From NCBI GenBank assembly GCA_010029825.1, contig RGVZ01000011.1, positions 1 through 51,038 on the forward strand: DNA of 51,038 bases, read 5' to 3'. A model generated the notes under the pieces. That model saw nothing but the letters and a program-made list of their open reading frames with translations, was not told the DNA's origin and searched no databases. Positions 18,851-27,977 of the stretch are shown piece after piece; position 1 is the first letter of the stretch, and each line of letters starts with the position of its first letter. The position numbers and the translations under genes were made by a program. The stretch comes from a bacterium. GTDB taxonomy: Bacteria; Bdellovibrionota_B; Oligoflexia; Oligoflexales; RGVZ01.

Positions 18851-21445
18851 ATGACCGGTCTGCGTTGCCTGTTGAACGGAATCCCATGGCTTGCCATTTT
18901 CTGGCTGGCCATGCCGGTTGTCGCGCGAGCGAAGCCGAAACCGGTCATTCCGGTCATCACGGCAGCGCCCCCGAAAAACGTGGATGCCACGCGCGGCGAT
19001 GTCCTGAAACTCTCGGTCAAATTCAAAGCCAACAAGAATCTCGTTCAGCAAGTCAAATGGGTCCTGCGCTCGCAATCACTTGTTTGCCGGGACGCGGAAT
19101 GCACCCTGCGAACCTCGGCAATTCGTCCAGGCAGCCACGCGGTATACGTTATCGTTTTCGACGAGTCAGGATCTGACAGCGTCAAGTTCGACCTGAGGAT
19201 CGATGAACCGCAAAAGGGCAGGACTTCGACGATCGTCAAGGTTGTCCCCGAGCCCGTCACCGCGGAGCGCCGCGAGGAAGACCAGCCGGCAACTGAAGCC
19301 AGCCGATTTTTCGCGAAGCACGATGTCGTGCCAATCCAGGGAAGGACATACGCCCATAGCCGGTCGGTCGTAAACGTGATTGGCCAGTCAGGAGAAAAAT
19401 GCGAAGGCGCCGACACATTGCGAACCGGATCCCCGGGGATGCTGCGATTCGCCCTCCCTGGCGCGGACGAGTCATGGCTGATGGAAGGTTCCATGGTGAA
19501 GCTCCGCGGCAAACCCGGTTCGCGCGCGGTCGCGCGGCTGGAGCGGGGGACCATCCGCTCACGCGCTCTCAATAACATTGACCCTGGTTGGGACGTCGCC
19601 GCAGGTGGCTATGTATTCCGTGGAGACGCGAGGCGCGACATCGTTGTGCAACGTCTGCCGGGAGATGAGATCATTGTCACCGCGCTGCGCGGCACTTTCC
19701 GGATCCACACGGAGGCTACGTTCAAGGGAGCGGCGGACGAAGAGACATTCTTCAAGATCTCACAGGGATCCATGATCCGCCTGAAGGTAACCAATGCCTC
19801 CGCCAGCCAGGACCCCTCCCGCCCGGATCCCGCGGGATCCCCTGCGGAACAGGATTCCGTAGCCGCGATCGTCAGGGCCACGACGCCCCAATATCTAACC
19901 AGGCGGGACAATGCTGATCCGGCGAATTCCATCTTCATCCGGAACAGGAAGCCCTCGAGCCTCGATGAGGCGAACAAGATTGCCAGGACAGCACTCGACA
20001 ACGACGACCCCTGGGTCGCGATCGAGCCACTCCTCTTCCGGCTGGACGAAGCAGCGAAAAATTCCGAAGCGTCTTACCTGACCGGTCGTAGCTATGTTGA
20101 AATGATGCTTTTGCCGGAGGGAGAACAGTGGCTCCAGAAATCCCTCGAGGCCGCCAACAATGATGGCGCGGTGAACGACGCCCGGATCATGCTCGGGGTG
20201 CTGAGTTACAAGCGTCGCGCATGGTTCAATGCCGCCACGTTCTTCAATTCCGCCAACATGGACTCCTGGCTGCGGGACCCGAAACTCGGAGGTGAACGGG
20301 CTTATTTCGCGGGCAAATCATGCGCCCTGGGCGAACAAAGATCTTGCGCCAAGAGGTTGCTGCCGCGGGCTGCCAAGGAAGGCCCAACGCCGGCGGCCCG
20401 CGAAGAGGCACGCCTGCTGATGAAGAAGTTGGACCGGCTGCCTGGATATACGCGGTTTGCGGGACTGACGGTCGGCTACAATTCAAACATCTTTGGCCTC
20501 GCGAAACCCGGCGACAAATCTTCGCTGCCCGAGGGAATCTCCAAAAACCAGACTGGCCTGTGGAGGCTCTCAGGTGGATTTCAGTCACGCAGTTCCGCCT
20601 TGGACGAACTCCCTCAAGATGACCAGAACCGGTTCGGCCTGGCGTTCAACGTGAATGTCGACCGGGGAGGCTATTTTGACTCAGGAGCGACGAACTACGC
20701 CTTGAGTACCTACACCGGTGACCTCGGTATATTTTATACGAGAGCCGCGAAAAAACCGGAGCGGGACGCGGCCAGCGGCGCCGAGCCTGCCATGGATATT
20801 GGAATGCACGCCTATGTTCTTACGGGAGGCGTCGGCAGCCAGCGTGTCCACGATGAGGGCGGAGGTGGAATTACACTTTCCTTGCCATGGATGCTGGGGC
20901 TGGACCTTGGATACAGGCAGGGCAGGGTCGTGGATCCTCAACCGGAGCTCGAGCACAGGATTGAATACCTGACAGGTGAACCGTCCAAGTCAGCGGACGA
21001 CACCGGCAAAATCACGAGGATCTCCCTGAGACTTGTCCCGATGGGCCCGAACTCTCTGACGGGCGAACCTAAAGGCACTTCACAAGTCGCGATTGAGTCA
21101 GAACGCGTCCATGCCACGCGCCAGAATGATCCCACGGGAACGGGCCCCGTGACCATCTTGCGGCCCACGCTGGTCATATCACGCAAGGTCCTTGAGAACG
21201 CGGCCATGTCCCTGATTGGCGGCACCGAATCCATCACGCGAGATATCAGCCAGGCCGACTCACTGGCGACCGGGCTCCCGCTCACGCAGTCAAAATTCCT
21301 GTTCGGGATCACCTTCAAGGCAAACTTGAGCCCGGTGACATCCCTGGACGTCGACGCGCGCCAGATCACTTCATCATCATCCGGCTCAAGCGCCACCTCC
21401 TTCAAACGCTCCGTCGCTACGGTAGGAACCAGATTCGAATTCTGA
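18851..21445 (+). CDS. Secreted FecR-like / TPR / C-terminal beta-barrel protein (864 aa)
   Basis: Signal peptide; FecR-like region (WDVAAGGYVFRGDARRDIVVQRLPGDEIIVTALRGTFRIHTEA); helical TPR-like segment; C-terminal alternating strands ending in SVATVGTRFEF (aromatic terminus). Confidence 0.6.
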   Translation: MTGLRCLLNGIPWLAIFWLAMPVVARAKPKPVIPVITAAPPKNVDATRGDVLKLSVKFKANKNLVQQVKWVLRSQSLVCRDAECTLRTSAIRPGSHAVYVIVFDESGSDSVKFDLRIDEPQKGRTSTIVKVVPEPVTAERREEDQPATEASRFFAKHDVVPIQGRTYAHSRSVVNVIGQSGEKCEGADTLRTGSPGMLRFALPGADESWLMEGSMVKLRGKPGSRAVARLERGTIRSRALNNIDPGWDVAAGGYVFRGDARRDIVVQRLPGDEIIVTALRGTFRIHTEATFKGAADEETFFKISQGSMIRLKVTNASASQDPSRPDPAGSPAEQDSVAAIVRATTPQYLTRRDNADPANSIFIRNRKPSSLDEANKIARTALDNDDPWVAIEPLLFRLDEAAKNSEASYLTGRSYVEMMLLPEGEQWLQKSLEAANNDGAVNDARIMLGVLSYKRRAWFNAATFFNSANMDSWLRDPKLGGERAYFAGKSCALGEQRSCAKRLLPRAAKEGPTPAAREEARLLMKKLDRLPGYTRFAGLTVGYNSNIFGLAKPGDKSSLPEGISKNQTGLWRLSGGFQSRSSALDELPQDDQNRFGLAFNVNVDRGGYFDSGATNYALSTYTGDLGIFYTRAAKKPERDAASGAEPAMDIGMHAYVLTGGVGSQRVHDEGGGGITLSLPWMLGLDLGYRQGRVVDPQPELEHRIEYLTGEPSKSADDTGKITRISLRLVPMGPNSLTGEPKGTSQVAIESERVHATRQNDPTGTGPVTILRPTLVISRKVLENAAMSLIGGTESITRDISQADSLATGLPLTQSKFLFGITFKANLSPVTSLDVDARQITSSSSGSSATSFKRSVATVGTRFEF

Positions 21446-22501
21446 CCCGGACTGGATCCAAAGCGACATCGTCGCGTCGCCATCCTCATCCCCCCTTCGC
21501 GCGAACAACGGCCCCAACAAGGGAATGCGCTCGAGAATCCATGATCCCTGGATGGACTTGGCGCCGCTTGCGAACTCGACCGCGCCACCGAAGTGCCGGA
21601 TTCCAGGTTCGACCAGTCGCTTCCCCGCGATGCGTCCAGCAAGCAAATGCTGCTCGCTCCCTGATATTCGCTGAGTTACAGCAACCTCATATTCAATCAC
21701 GGCGGCATCCCTGACACAGCCCACCCACTTTGCCTTGAGAGCGAGTCCGTATTCCTTCCAGACATCGATCCGGCCGGGGAACAGTCCGTTAGGGTTTCCC
21801 CCGGAGGTTTGCTGATTTCCGCCTCCATATTGAAGCACGGGTGCCTCCACACGGAATTCGCCACCGCTGCGAGCGATGGCCTCACTTCCGGGAAATATCA
21901 CCAAGCGTGGATTTGCCAATACTTTTGAGTCCACGGAAGCTGCCATGTCAGCACCGGAAATGCCAAATCCGAGGCGTGAACCCGCTGAAACGCCTTTTCC
22001 CGTCGCGTTCAACCATTGGGCGTTGGCCTCGACGTGCAATGGCAACCCGGCCTCGCGCGCCTTGCGTCGCGAATTCATGGAAACTTGAAAATCGAAAGCC
22101 CCCGTGGAGGCCATCATTCCATCACACTCTGGCAACTCACTGCGAGTCATCGCGGGATGCGCAGACGCAGTCCGGACCGGTGCCGTGAATACCTCGACCA
22201 CAATGTCACCGGCTTCGGCTGGACTGCCGGTATCGCTGGATTCCGGATGCACAAGCACAACGCCTCTCGCCGTTCCCGTGAGCATCCAATCGTCCCCCTT
22301 GCCCGGGCGCGCGATCAAAACCCCTTCACGACTCAACCGCAAACGCTTCACGCCAGGCAACTGGATCCTGATCGTCTCACCAAGGGGAATACGCCTCTTT
22401 TTGGGAAATTCCGATACCCCGGCATATGCCCCGCCGGACCAGCCCACCTGCGCCGCAATCAAAAGTACCCATGACGAGACCCTTTTCCGGTCGAACTTCA
22501 C
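21386..22501 (-). CDS. Secretin-like protein (CpaC/RcpA-type architecture)
   Basis: Signal peptide; N-domain-like KKRRIPLGETIRIQLPGVKRLRLSREGVLIARPG; secretin-like LANPRLVIFPGSEAIARSGGEF...WKEYGLALKAK...ILERIPLLGPLFARRGDEDGDATMSLWI. Confidence 0.6.
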   Translation of the reverse strand: MKFDRKRVSSWVLLIAAQVGWSGGAYAGVSEFPKKRRIPLGETIRIQLPGVKRLRLSREGVLIARPGKGDDWMLTGTARGVVLVHPESSDTGSPAEAGDIVVEVFTAPVRTASAHPAMTRSELPECDGMMASTGAFDFQVSMNSRRKAREAGLPLHVEANAQWLNATGKGVSAGSRLGFGISGADMAASVDSKVLANPRLVIFPGSEAIARSGGEFRVEAPVLQYGGGNQQTSGGNPNGLFPGRIDVWKEYGLALKAKWVGCVRDAAVIEYEVAVTQRISGSEQHLLAGRIAGKRLVEPGIRHFGGAVEFASGAKSIQGSWILERIPLLGPLFARRGDEDGDATMSLWIQSGSEFESGSYRSDGAFEGGGA

Positions 22502-22971
22502 TGGTTTTCCTCCGGTTCCCGTTCAATAACGACATGCGTCAATGACGGCTCACGGCATTTCCGTGCCGGTCTGGCACGCGAAATCGTCATTGGATCCCGC
22601 CCGATGACGGACCTTGCAACAGCCCTGACATCCTCAAAAGAGTCACGCGAGAGTTCTCTGGAAAGCAGGACAGCTGGCTCTGTGGCAAGAAGCTTCATCA
22701 TGCCGTGATGGAGACTGCATGGCTCGCTCCCGGTACGGACCAGTTGAACAGAGTCCCCTGGCATTTCCGTAAATCCAGATAATGCCGTGGGCGGAAACGC
22801 GAACACGACCGAGGGAGACGTCAGCACCCTCGCGGCCGCTGGCCAATTGTCACCTTGAAGGATCGCTGATGCCGAAATACCGAGGATCATCGCCGAAAAG
22901 TGTGTCGCCAGCGACACCATCAGGATATCGACCCGGTATTCCGCAATTCGTCGCGCAAGTTCACGGAACAT
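22498..22971 (-). CDS. Small membrane-anchored protein (157 aa), possibly CpaB-like
   Basis: N-terminal TM (VDILMVSLATHFSAMILGISASAIL), MPGDSVQLV; stop overlaps secretin GTG start (GTGA). Confidence 0.5.
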   Translation of the reverse strand: MFRELARRIAEYRVDILMVSLATHFSAMILGISASAILQGDNWPAAARVLTSPSVVFAFPPTALSGFTEMPGDSVQLVRTGSEPCSLHHGMMKLLATEPAVLLSRELSRDSFEDVRAVARSVIGRDPMTISRARPARKCREPSLTHVVIEREPEENQ

Positions 22972-23122
22972 CTTGATGATCCCCTCGCGGCGCGTCACGA
23001 AGGGCCGACCCGGCTGCCAGTCCATTCATCGTCGACTCCATCCGCACCACAAAAATCCCCCAGTCCGCCACCCAAACCTTGAATACGAGCCAGGAAATAA
23101 CCAACGCTGCCGGGAATTCCAT
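22961..23122 (-). CDS. Small membrane ORF (53 aa), not in supplied ORF track
   Basis: MEFPAALVISWLVFKVWVADWGIFVVRMESTMNGLAAGSALRDAPRGDHQDVP; GGAGGAG 5 nt before ATG; overlaps next gene by 11 nt. Confidence 0.5.
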   Translation of the reverse strand: MEFPAALVISWLVFKVWVADWGIFVVRMESTMNGLAAGSALRDAPRGDHQDVP

Positions 23123-23124
23123 GT

Positions 23125-23370
23125 TCACTCCTCCGTGCGTGGCCGCCGGAAAACAACCTCAATTCCCGCCCGGCGCGAGGCCGTACGGGAAACCCGCTGT
23201 TGGTCGCCCTGCAGGTGCTTGACGCGCGCGGCCTCAACAGCCGACTGTTCTTGTTCCGCCACGGCTTGAAGATGGACACCCATGTCCCGCGACAGTTTCT
23301 GGTGAGACAAACAGACCAAAAAGGACAGACCACAGATAAAAGACCATGAAACAAGCGATTGAGTGCCCAT
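23125..23370 (-). CDS. Small membrane-anchored protein (81 aa)
   Basis: MGTQSLVSWSFICGLSFLVCLSHQKLSRDMGVHLQAVAEQEQSAVEAARVKHLQGDQQRV...; pilin- or TadE-like layout (TM then helix); contiguous with following ORFs. Confidence 0.45.
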   Translation of the reverse strand: MGTQSLVSWSFICGLSFLVCLSHQKLSRDMGVHLQAVAEQEQSAVEAARVKHLQGDQQRVSRTASRRAGIEVVFRRPRTEE

Positions 23371-23432
23371 GCGTATCCCTCCGTCGGGCAGGTTTACGCA
23401 TGGATCCGCATGTCATGAAGTGAATTCAAATG

Positions 23433-24452
23433 TCAGGGCAGGTGGCCACGCCAGACGGATGCCTGTCGGAACGGGATCAAGCCCGATATCCCTGGATCAC
23501 CCGCGAGCACTGCGAGCAGCCGGTCAATACCCAGGGCATTGCCGGCGCAAGGCGGCAGCGCGACCGACATGGCATCGAGGAAATCCGGATCCTCAGGGAC
23601 CGCCGACAATCCGGCAGCGGAACGCCGTATTGAACTCTCTTTGATGCGAGCCTCGTTCGCGGCCCGTCCCGGAAGTTCCAGAAAGGCATTACTCAATTCA
23701 ACGCCGTGGATAAAAAACTCGAAACGCTTTGCCACGCCGTCAGATACAATCGCAAGCGCTGCCTGTGACGCCGGGTAATCGCAGAGTATCGCGACGGTAT
23801 GGCGCGCGAGCGCGGGCTCCACCTTCTCCAGAAGGACCTTGAAGAAGGCCGTGTCAAAATCATCGTCCTCACGCACCGATACAACACCAGCCTTGCGGGC
23901 ACGGCCGGCCAGTCCATGGTCCATGTCCACCAGATCAATGCCCGCGAATTCCTGGAACGCCCGGGCTACAGTGAACCGGGGAACCGTATCAGGCACACGC
24001 AAGGCATCGCACCCCGACTTCCGCATCCCCTGGACGCAGTGGCGGATGAGGTCCGCCGTCTCGACCATGAAGGCCTCGTAATCGGTTCCGCAGCGATACC
24101 ACTCAAGCATGCTGAACTCAGGATGATGCCACGAACCGAGTTCTCCCCGGTTCCGGAAGCATGGCCCGATCTGGTAGATCCTGTGGCATCCTGCCGCCAA
24201 CGCCTGCTTCATGTGAAGTTCCGGGCTGGAACGTAAATAGAGCCTCTCGCGGTCGCCGCCGAGCGACTCCCACGCGGTCTCGAAATAGTTCAGGTAGACC
24301 TCGGTCCCGGGCGTCCGGACGAGGCATGGAGTCTCAATCTCAAGAAATCCACGTGAGTCGAAAAAATCCCTGACCGCGCGACGCAACGTCGCGCGCAGGG
24401 CAAACACCTCTGACAGAGGGCGATTGAAACGACGGCTCGTTGAATGATTCAT
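23433..24452 (-). CDS. epmA: EF-P lysine ligase-like protein (EpmA/GenX/PoxA)
   Basis: FFDSRGFLEIETPCLVRTPGTEVYLNYFET, YLRSSPELHMKQALAAGCHRIYQIGPCFRNRGELGSWHHPEFSMLEWYR, GNALGIDRLLAVL. Confidence 0.9.
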   Translation of the reverse strand: MNHSTSRRFNRPLSEVFALRATLRRAVRDFFDSRGFLEIETPCLVRTPGTEVYLNYFETAWESLGGDRERLYLRSSPELHMKQALAAGCHRIYQIGPCFRNRGELGSWHHPEFSMLEWYRCGTDYEAFMVETADLIRHCVQGMRKSGCDALRVPDTVPRFTVARAFQEFAGIDLVDMDHGLAGRARKAGVVSVREDDDFDTAFFKVLLEKVEPALARHTVAILCDYPASQAALAIVSDGVAKRFEFFIHGVELSNAFLELPGRAANEARIKESSIRRSAAGLSAVPEDPDFLDAMSVALPPCAGNALGIDRLLAVLAGDPGISGLIPFRQASVWRGHLP

Positions 24453-24461
24453 CGGAAATTC

Positions 24462-26927
24462 TTACTTCGATTTGTCCCTGGTACGGTCCTTGAGCCGTTC
24501 GCGGTGCAATTTCTCAAGACGGTCAGCGGCCATCTGGAGGGCCGATCCACGGATGAAAGGCGCCTCTCTCAGCGTTTTGATATCTGTCACGCCCAGCGGT
24601 ACGCCCGTAGCAATCTCAAATGCCTCAATGACAGTTGCCACGGGAATGATCTTGAGCTTGCCGGATTCGACAGCTTCCCGGGCGTCACGTTCCAGCATGA
24701 GATTGTCCGCGTTCTGGCGCGGGATGAGGCATGAGAATGTGCCATTTCGCGGCCCGAGGATCTTGCAAGTCCGCCAGAATCCCTCGACCTTCTCGTTGAC
24801 TCCGCCAACCGGCTGGACCTCGCCAAACTGGTTCAAGCTCCCCGTCATCGCGACACCTTGCAAAACGGGTACGCCAGAAATGGCGCTCAGAATGGCGACA
24901 AACTCGGCCAATGTCGCGCTATCGCCATCAATCATCCCGTAAGACTGCTCAAAGCAAATGCTCGCCGCGAGGCCAAGCGGACGATGCTTGCCGAGGACGG
25001 AGTTGAGCAGACCGGTCAGGATGAAGACTCCCTTGTCATGGATCTTCCCGGACAACTTGCTGGCGCGCTCAATATTGATGACACCGTCGTGGCTGATCGT
25101 TGTCGTGCAAGTAATGCGGCCAAGCTTGCCGAACGAGTAGTCCCCCATGTCGTAAACGGCGAGACCGTTGACTTGTCCCGTCTGCTCACCGTGGACCGTC
25201 AGGAGGATGTCCTCATTCTTGACCATGTTGAACAGGTTTTCCTCGATCAAGTTGACCCGGAAATATTTCTCGGACAAGGCCTGCTCGACATGCTTTCGCC
25301 CGACCATCTTCGCGCCCTGCTCGCGGGCGATGAAATCGGATTCAATGGTCAGGTCTTTCAACGCGCCAAATTGCGTGGAGAGGAAACGCTGATCCTCGAC
25401 CAGCCGCGAGCCATATTCAACGACGGTCGCGATCGCTGAACGGTCAAACGGCAGAAGGCTCTCGATCTTGGACCGCGTGGCGACAAACGAAGCGTAGGAG
25501 GCAATGTTCTCCTCGTTCCTCTCCATCTTGTGGTCGAAATCGGCCTTGATCTTGAATATCTTGTGGAAGTCCTCATCCGCGTCGTAAAGGATGTGATAAA
25601 TGTCATCGTTACCGATCAGGATCACCTTCAAGTCCAACGGAATTGGCTCCGGGCGCAATCCGGAGGTCGGCAGCAAAGAATACTGCTCTCCCATGTCCTC
25701 AATATATCCGAGCCGGTTTTTGAGGACTCGTTTCAAGGTATCCCAGATGGAACCTTGCTTGAAGATATCAAGTGCGTTCAGGACGAGGTAACCGCCGTTG
25801 GCCTTGTGGACCGCGCCGGCCTTGATCATGGTGAAGTCAGTCAGGTACATGCCGTGCTCGACATTTTTCTCGATCCGGCCAAACAGGTTGTAATACGTCG
25901 GATTGGTCTCAATGATGACCGGGGCACCCTTGGCGGTCGTGTTGTCAACGAAGACGTTGATCTTGTATCTGCGGAACCGGTCACGCTCCTCGGGCGGCAG
26001 GAACATCTCATGCGGTTGTTCCGGCTGGGACTCCTCGGTCTCTACGAAATCGAGAAGATTCTCAAGGATGTCCGTCTCGACGTTCTTCAGGAACCCGGTC
26101 ACCGCCTCATTGTCGGAAAACTCATTGCGGACGGGATCAAGTTGCGAGGTAACCACTTGCGATCCGATCTCGTTCCGCAAGTGTTCCACATAGTCCTTGG
26201 TTTCCTGTTCGATGGCACGGACCTTTCGCGCGAAATCAAGAACCTCTGGTTCCAACTGGGACCGGCGATCCTCGATCGAGTCCCTCTGGGCGTCCGAGAG
26301 TTTTGAGTATTCCTTTTCGGTAAGGGGGCGGCCCTCGAAGACCGGAATCGTCTCGATTCCCATGCGCGTTGACTTGATGGCGAAATCCAGGGCCTTCGCG
26401 CGTTTCTCGAGATCGCTGAATAACTTCGACTTCCGCTCGTTCGACGCCGAAAGGTACGCGTTTACCGCGTTCTCATAATCCTCACTCTGGAGCGCCGAGG
26501 TAATGTCACTCCTGAGCGACTTGACGAGGTGCTCCATCGCCTTTTTGAGTCGCCGGCCCTCTCCGGGGCCCATACTGATGGCGCGTGGCTGCTCTGACTG
26601 GCTGAAGTCGTAAACGTAGATCCAGTCTTTGGGACGCGGCGCGTCAGCGGACCACTTTTCCAGAAAAGTCTTTATGACACTTGTCTTGCCGGTTCCCTGG
26701 ATACCCGCCACGTAGATGTTGTAGCCAGGTTTGCGGATCCCGAGTCCCATTTGAATCGCACGGACCGCCCGCGACTGGGCGATGAACTCGTGCGTCGTCT
26801 CGACGGTCTTGGTGCTGTTGAACTTGAAGGCTGTCTCAGGACAGGTCACGTAGACCTGGGCTGCTGCCAAACCAGCCGGCAACTTGGATTTGCCGGCCGG
26901 CTTCTTCTGTGCCTGGCGTTTGGCCAT
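24462..26927 (-). CDS. Lon-family AAA+ protease (LonB/YcbZ-type)
   Basis: VAGIQGTGKTSVIKTFL Walker A; MYLTDFTMIKAGAVHKANGGYLVLNALDIFK; S16 catalytic region MIDGDSATLAEFVAILSAISGVPVLQGVAMTGSLNQFGEVQPVGGVNEKVEGFW. Confidence 0.93.
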   Translation of the reverse strand: MAKRQAQKKPAGKSKLPAGLAAAQVYVTCPETAFKFNSTKTVETTHEFIAQSRAVRAIQMGLGIRKPGYNIYVAGIQGTGKTSVIKTFLEKWSADAPRPKDWIYVYDFSQSEQPRAISMGPGEGRRLKKAMEHLVKSLRSDITSALQSEDYENAVNAYLSASNERKSKLFSDLEKRAKALDFAIKSTRMGIETIPVFEGRPLTEKEYSKLSDAQRDSIEDRRSQLEPEVLDFARKVRAIEQETKDYVEHLRNEIGSQVVTSQLDPVRNEFSDNEAVTGFLKNVETDILENLLDFVETEESQPEQPHEMFLPPEERDRFRRYKINVFVDNTTAKGAPVIIETNPTYYNLFGRIEKNVEHGMYLTDFTMIKAGAVHKANGGYLVLNALDIFKQGSIWDTLKRVLKNRLGYIEDMGEQYSLLPTSGLRPEPIPLDLKVILIGNDDIYHILYDADEDFHKIFKIKADFDHKMERNEENIASYASFVATRSKIESLLPFDRSAIATVVEYGSRLVEDQRFLSTQFGALKDLTIESDFIAREQGAKMVGRKHVEQALSEKYFRVNLIEENLFNMVKNEDILLTVHGEQTGQVNGLAVYDMGDYSFGKLGRITCTTTISHDGVINIERASKLSGKIHDKGVFILTGLLNSVLGKHRPLGLAASICFEQSYGMIDGDSATLAEFVAILSAISGVPVLQGVAMTGSLNQFGEVQPVGGVNEKVEGFWRTCKILGPRNGTFSCLIPRQNADNLMLERDAREAVESGKLKIIPVATVIEAFEIATGVPLGVTDIKTLREAPFIRGSALQMAADRLEKLHRERLKDRTRDKSK

Positions 26928-26928
26928 A

Positions 26929-27636
26929 TCAGGTCAGAACCACCGTACCAACGTTGAATCCTGCGGCCACGCCGCGCCATTCATCGGCCAGCTCGAACTC
27001 CGTCGCCGGCATCGCCAGGGACTGCAACGCGGAGCTCACAAGGCGCTGGCCGGAACCGCCCGACCCGTTCTGGACCAGCATGTCACCATAGGCGTCGATG
27101 AAATCGATGGCCTCGGCAATGCTGTCACGGGACATGCTCGTGACCGACAAATCCAGCCCTTTCTGGAACCAAACACCGAGCTCTTGCAGGTTCACACCTG
27201 CCTTGACGCCAAGGCGAATACAGTCACCGAAAATGGCCATGAGAATTTCTGCCGGCAAATCGGCCTCGCAACGCCCGGCGAAATAACCAAGGGTCTTGTA
27301 GGCATTGCGCCAGTTCTTGTCCATTTGCAGGACCCGGACTTTGTCCATGGTCGAATCGTAGGCATTGACGGCCTGGTCACGCTTCTGCTCGATGCGCTTG
27401 CGCCGTGCGGCCAACTGGACCTGCATCCTGTCCTCGAGGTCTGCCAAAGCCTTGCGGGCGTCCTCAAGGGTGATGACGTCCTGGACGTCGAGTTCACGGC
27501 TAAGGGCCACCGCCAAGGCATCGACCGCTACCGCGATCTGGGTCTTGGTCAGCTCGGCGATCTGGAAGATCGTGAACTGAGTGGCTGCCGGCCACTTCTG
27601 GATGAAGCGTTCCAATGCGAAAATAAAATCCAGCAT
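26929..27636 (-). CDS. Hypothetical protein (235 aa)
   Basis: Start at ATG 27636 (MLDFIFALERFIQKWP) with GGGAGGA; coiled-coil middle. Confidence 0.65.
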   Translation of the reverse strand: MLDFIFALERFIQKWPAATQFTIFQIAELTKTQIAVAVDALAVALSRELDVQDVITLEDARKALADLEDRMQVQLAARRKRIEQKRDQAVNAYDSTMDKVRVLQMDKNWRNAYKTLGYFAGRCEADLPAEILMAIFGDCIRLGVKAGVNLQELGVWFQKGLDLSVTSMSRDSIAEAIDFIDAYGDMLVQNGSGGSGQRLVSSALQSLAMPATEFELADEWRGVAAGFNVGTVVLT

Positions 27637-27779
27637 CGCACAATCCTCCCTGTGCAGACCGTATCTCCGTGGTCCTACCGTCCCTGGTAGCGCCCTTGCG
27701 GGCTGAAACACTGGCAACCTGATTTCACTGGCAATTTGAACCAAGCTTACTAAGTCGCCGGAAAGATTGCAAAACATTT

Positions 27780-27837
27780 ATTAAAAATAAAAAGAACCCC
27801 GGCCGGATCGGGCTATTGGCAGCCCGCCGGGGGGTTC
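27780..27837 (-). terminator. Rho-independent terminator (minus strand)
   Basis: Minus strand: gaaccccccggcgggctgccaatagcccgatccggccggggttctttttattttta: long GC stem then U-rich tail. Confidence 0.9.
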
Positions 27838-27872
27838 GTTTATGTTCCATAATTCAAGGAACGTCTAAAGGA

Positions 27873-27977
27873 TTAGACTGTCCGGAGCGCGCGACGCTTC
27901 TTCATCATGCGACGCTTCTTGCGACCAACTTTACGACGACCTTTTGGGTGTTTGCGGCGATGCCTTGATCCGTGCAC
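27873..27977 (-). CDS. 34-aa highly basic protein, AURKAIP1/COX24 (bS22-like) candidate
   Basis: VHGSRHRRKHPKGRRKVGRKKRRMMKKRRALRTV; GTG start with GGAG 6 nt upstream, own terminator downstream. Too short for the ORF track. Confidence 0.7.
   Translation of the reverse strand: MHGSRHRRKHPKGRRKVGRKKRRMMKKRRALRTV

Noticed and set aside
25530-26306. 258-aa plus-strand ORF
   Set aside because: Antisense to the Lon-family protease gene.
26884-27690. 268-aa plus-strand ORF
   Set aside because: Antisense shadow of the 235-aa hypothetical gene (26929-27636), which has a good RBS.
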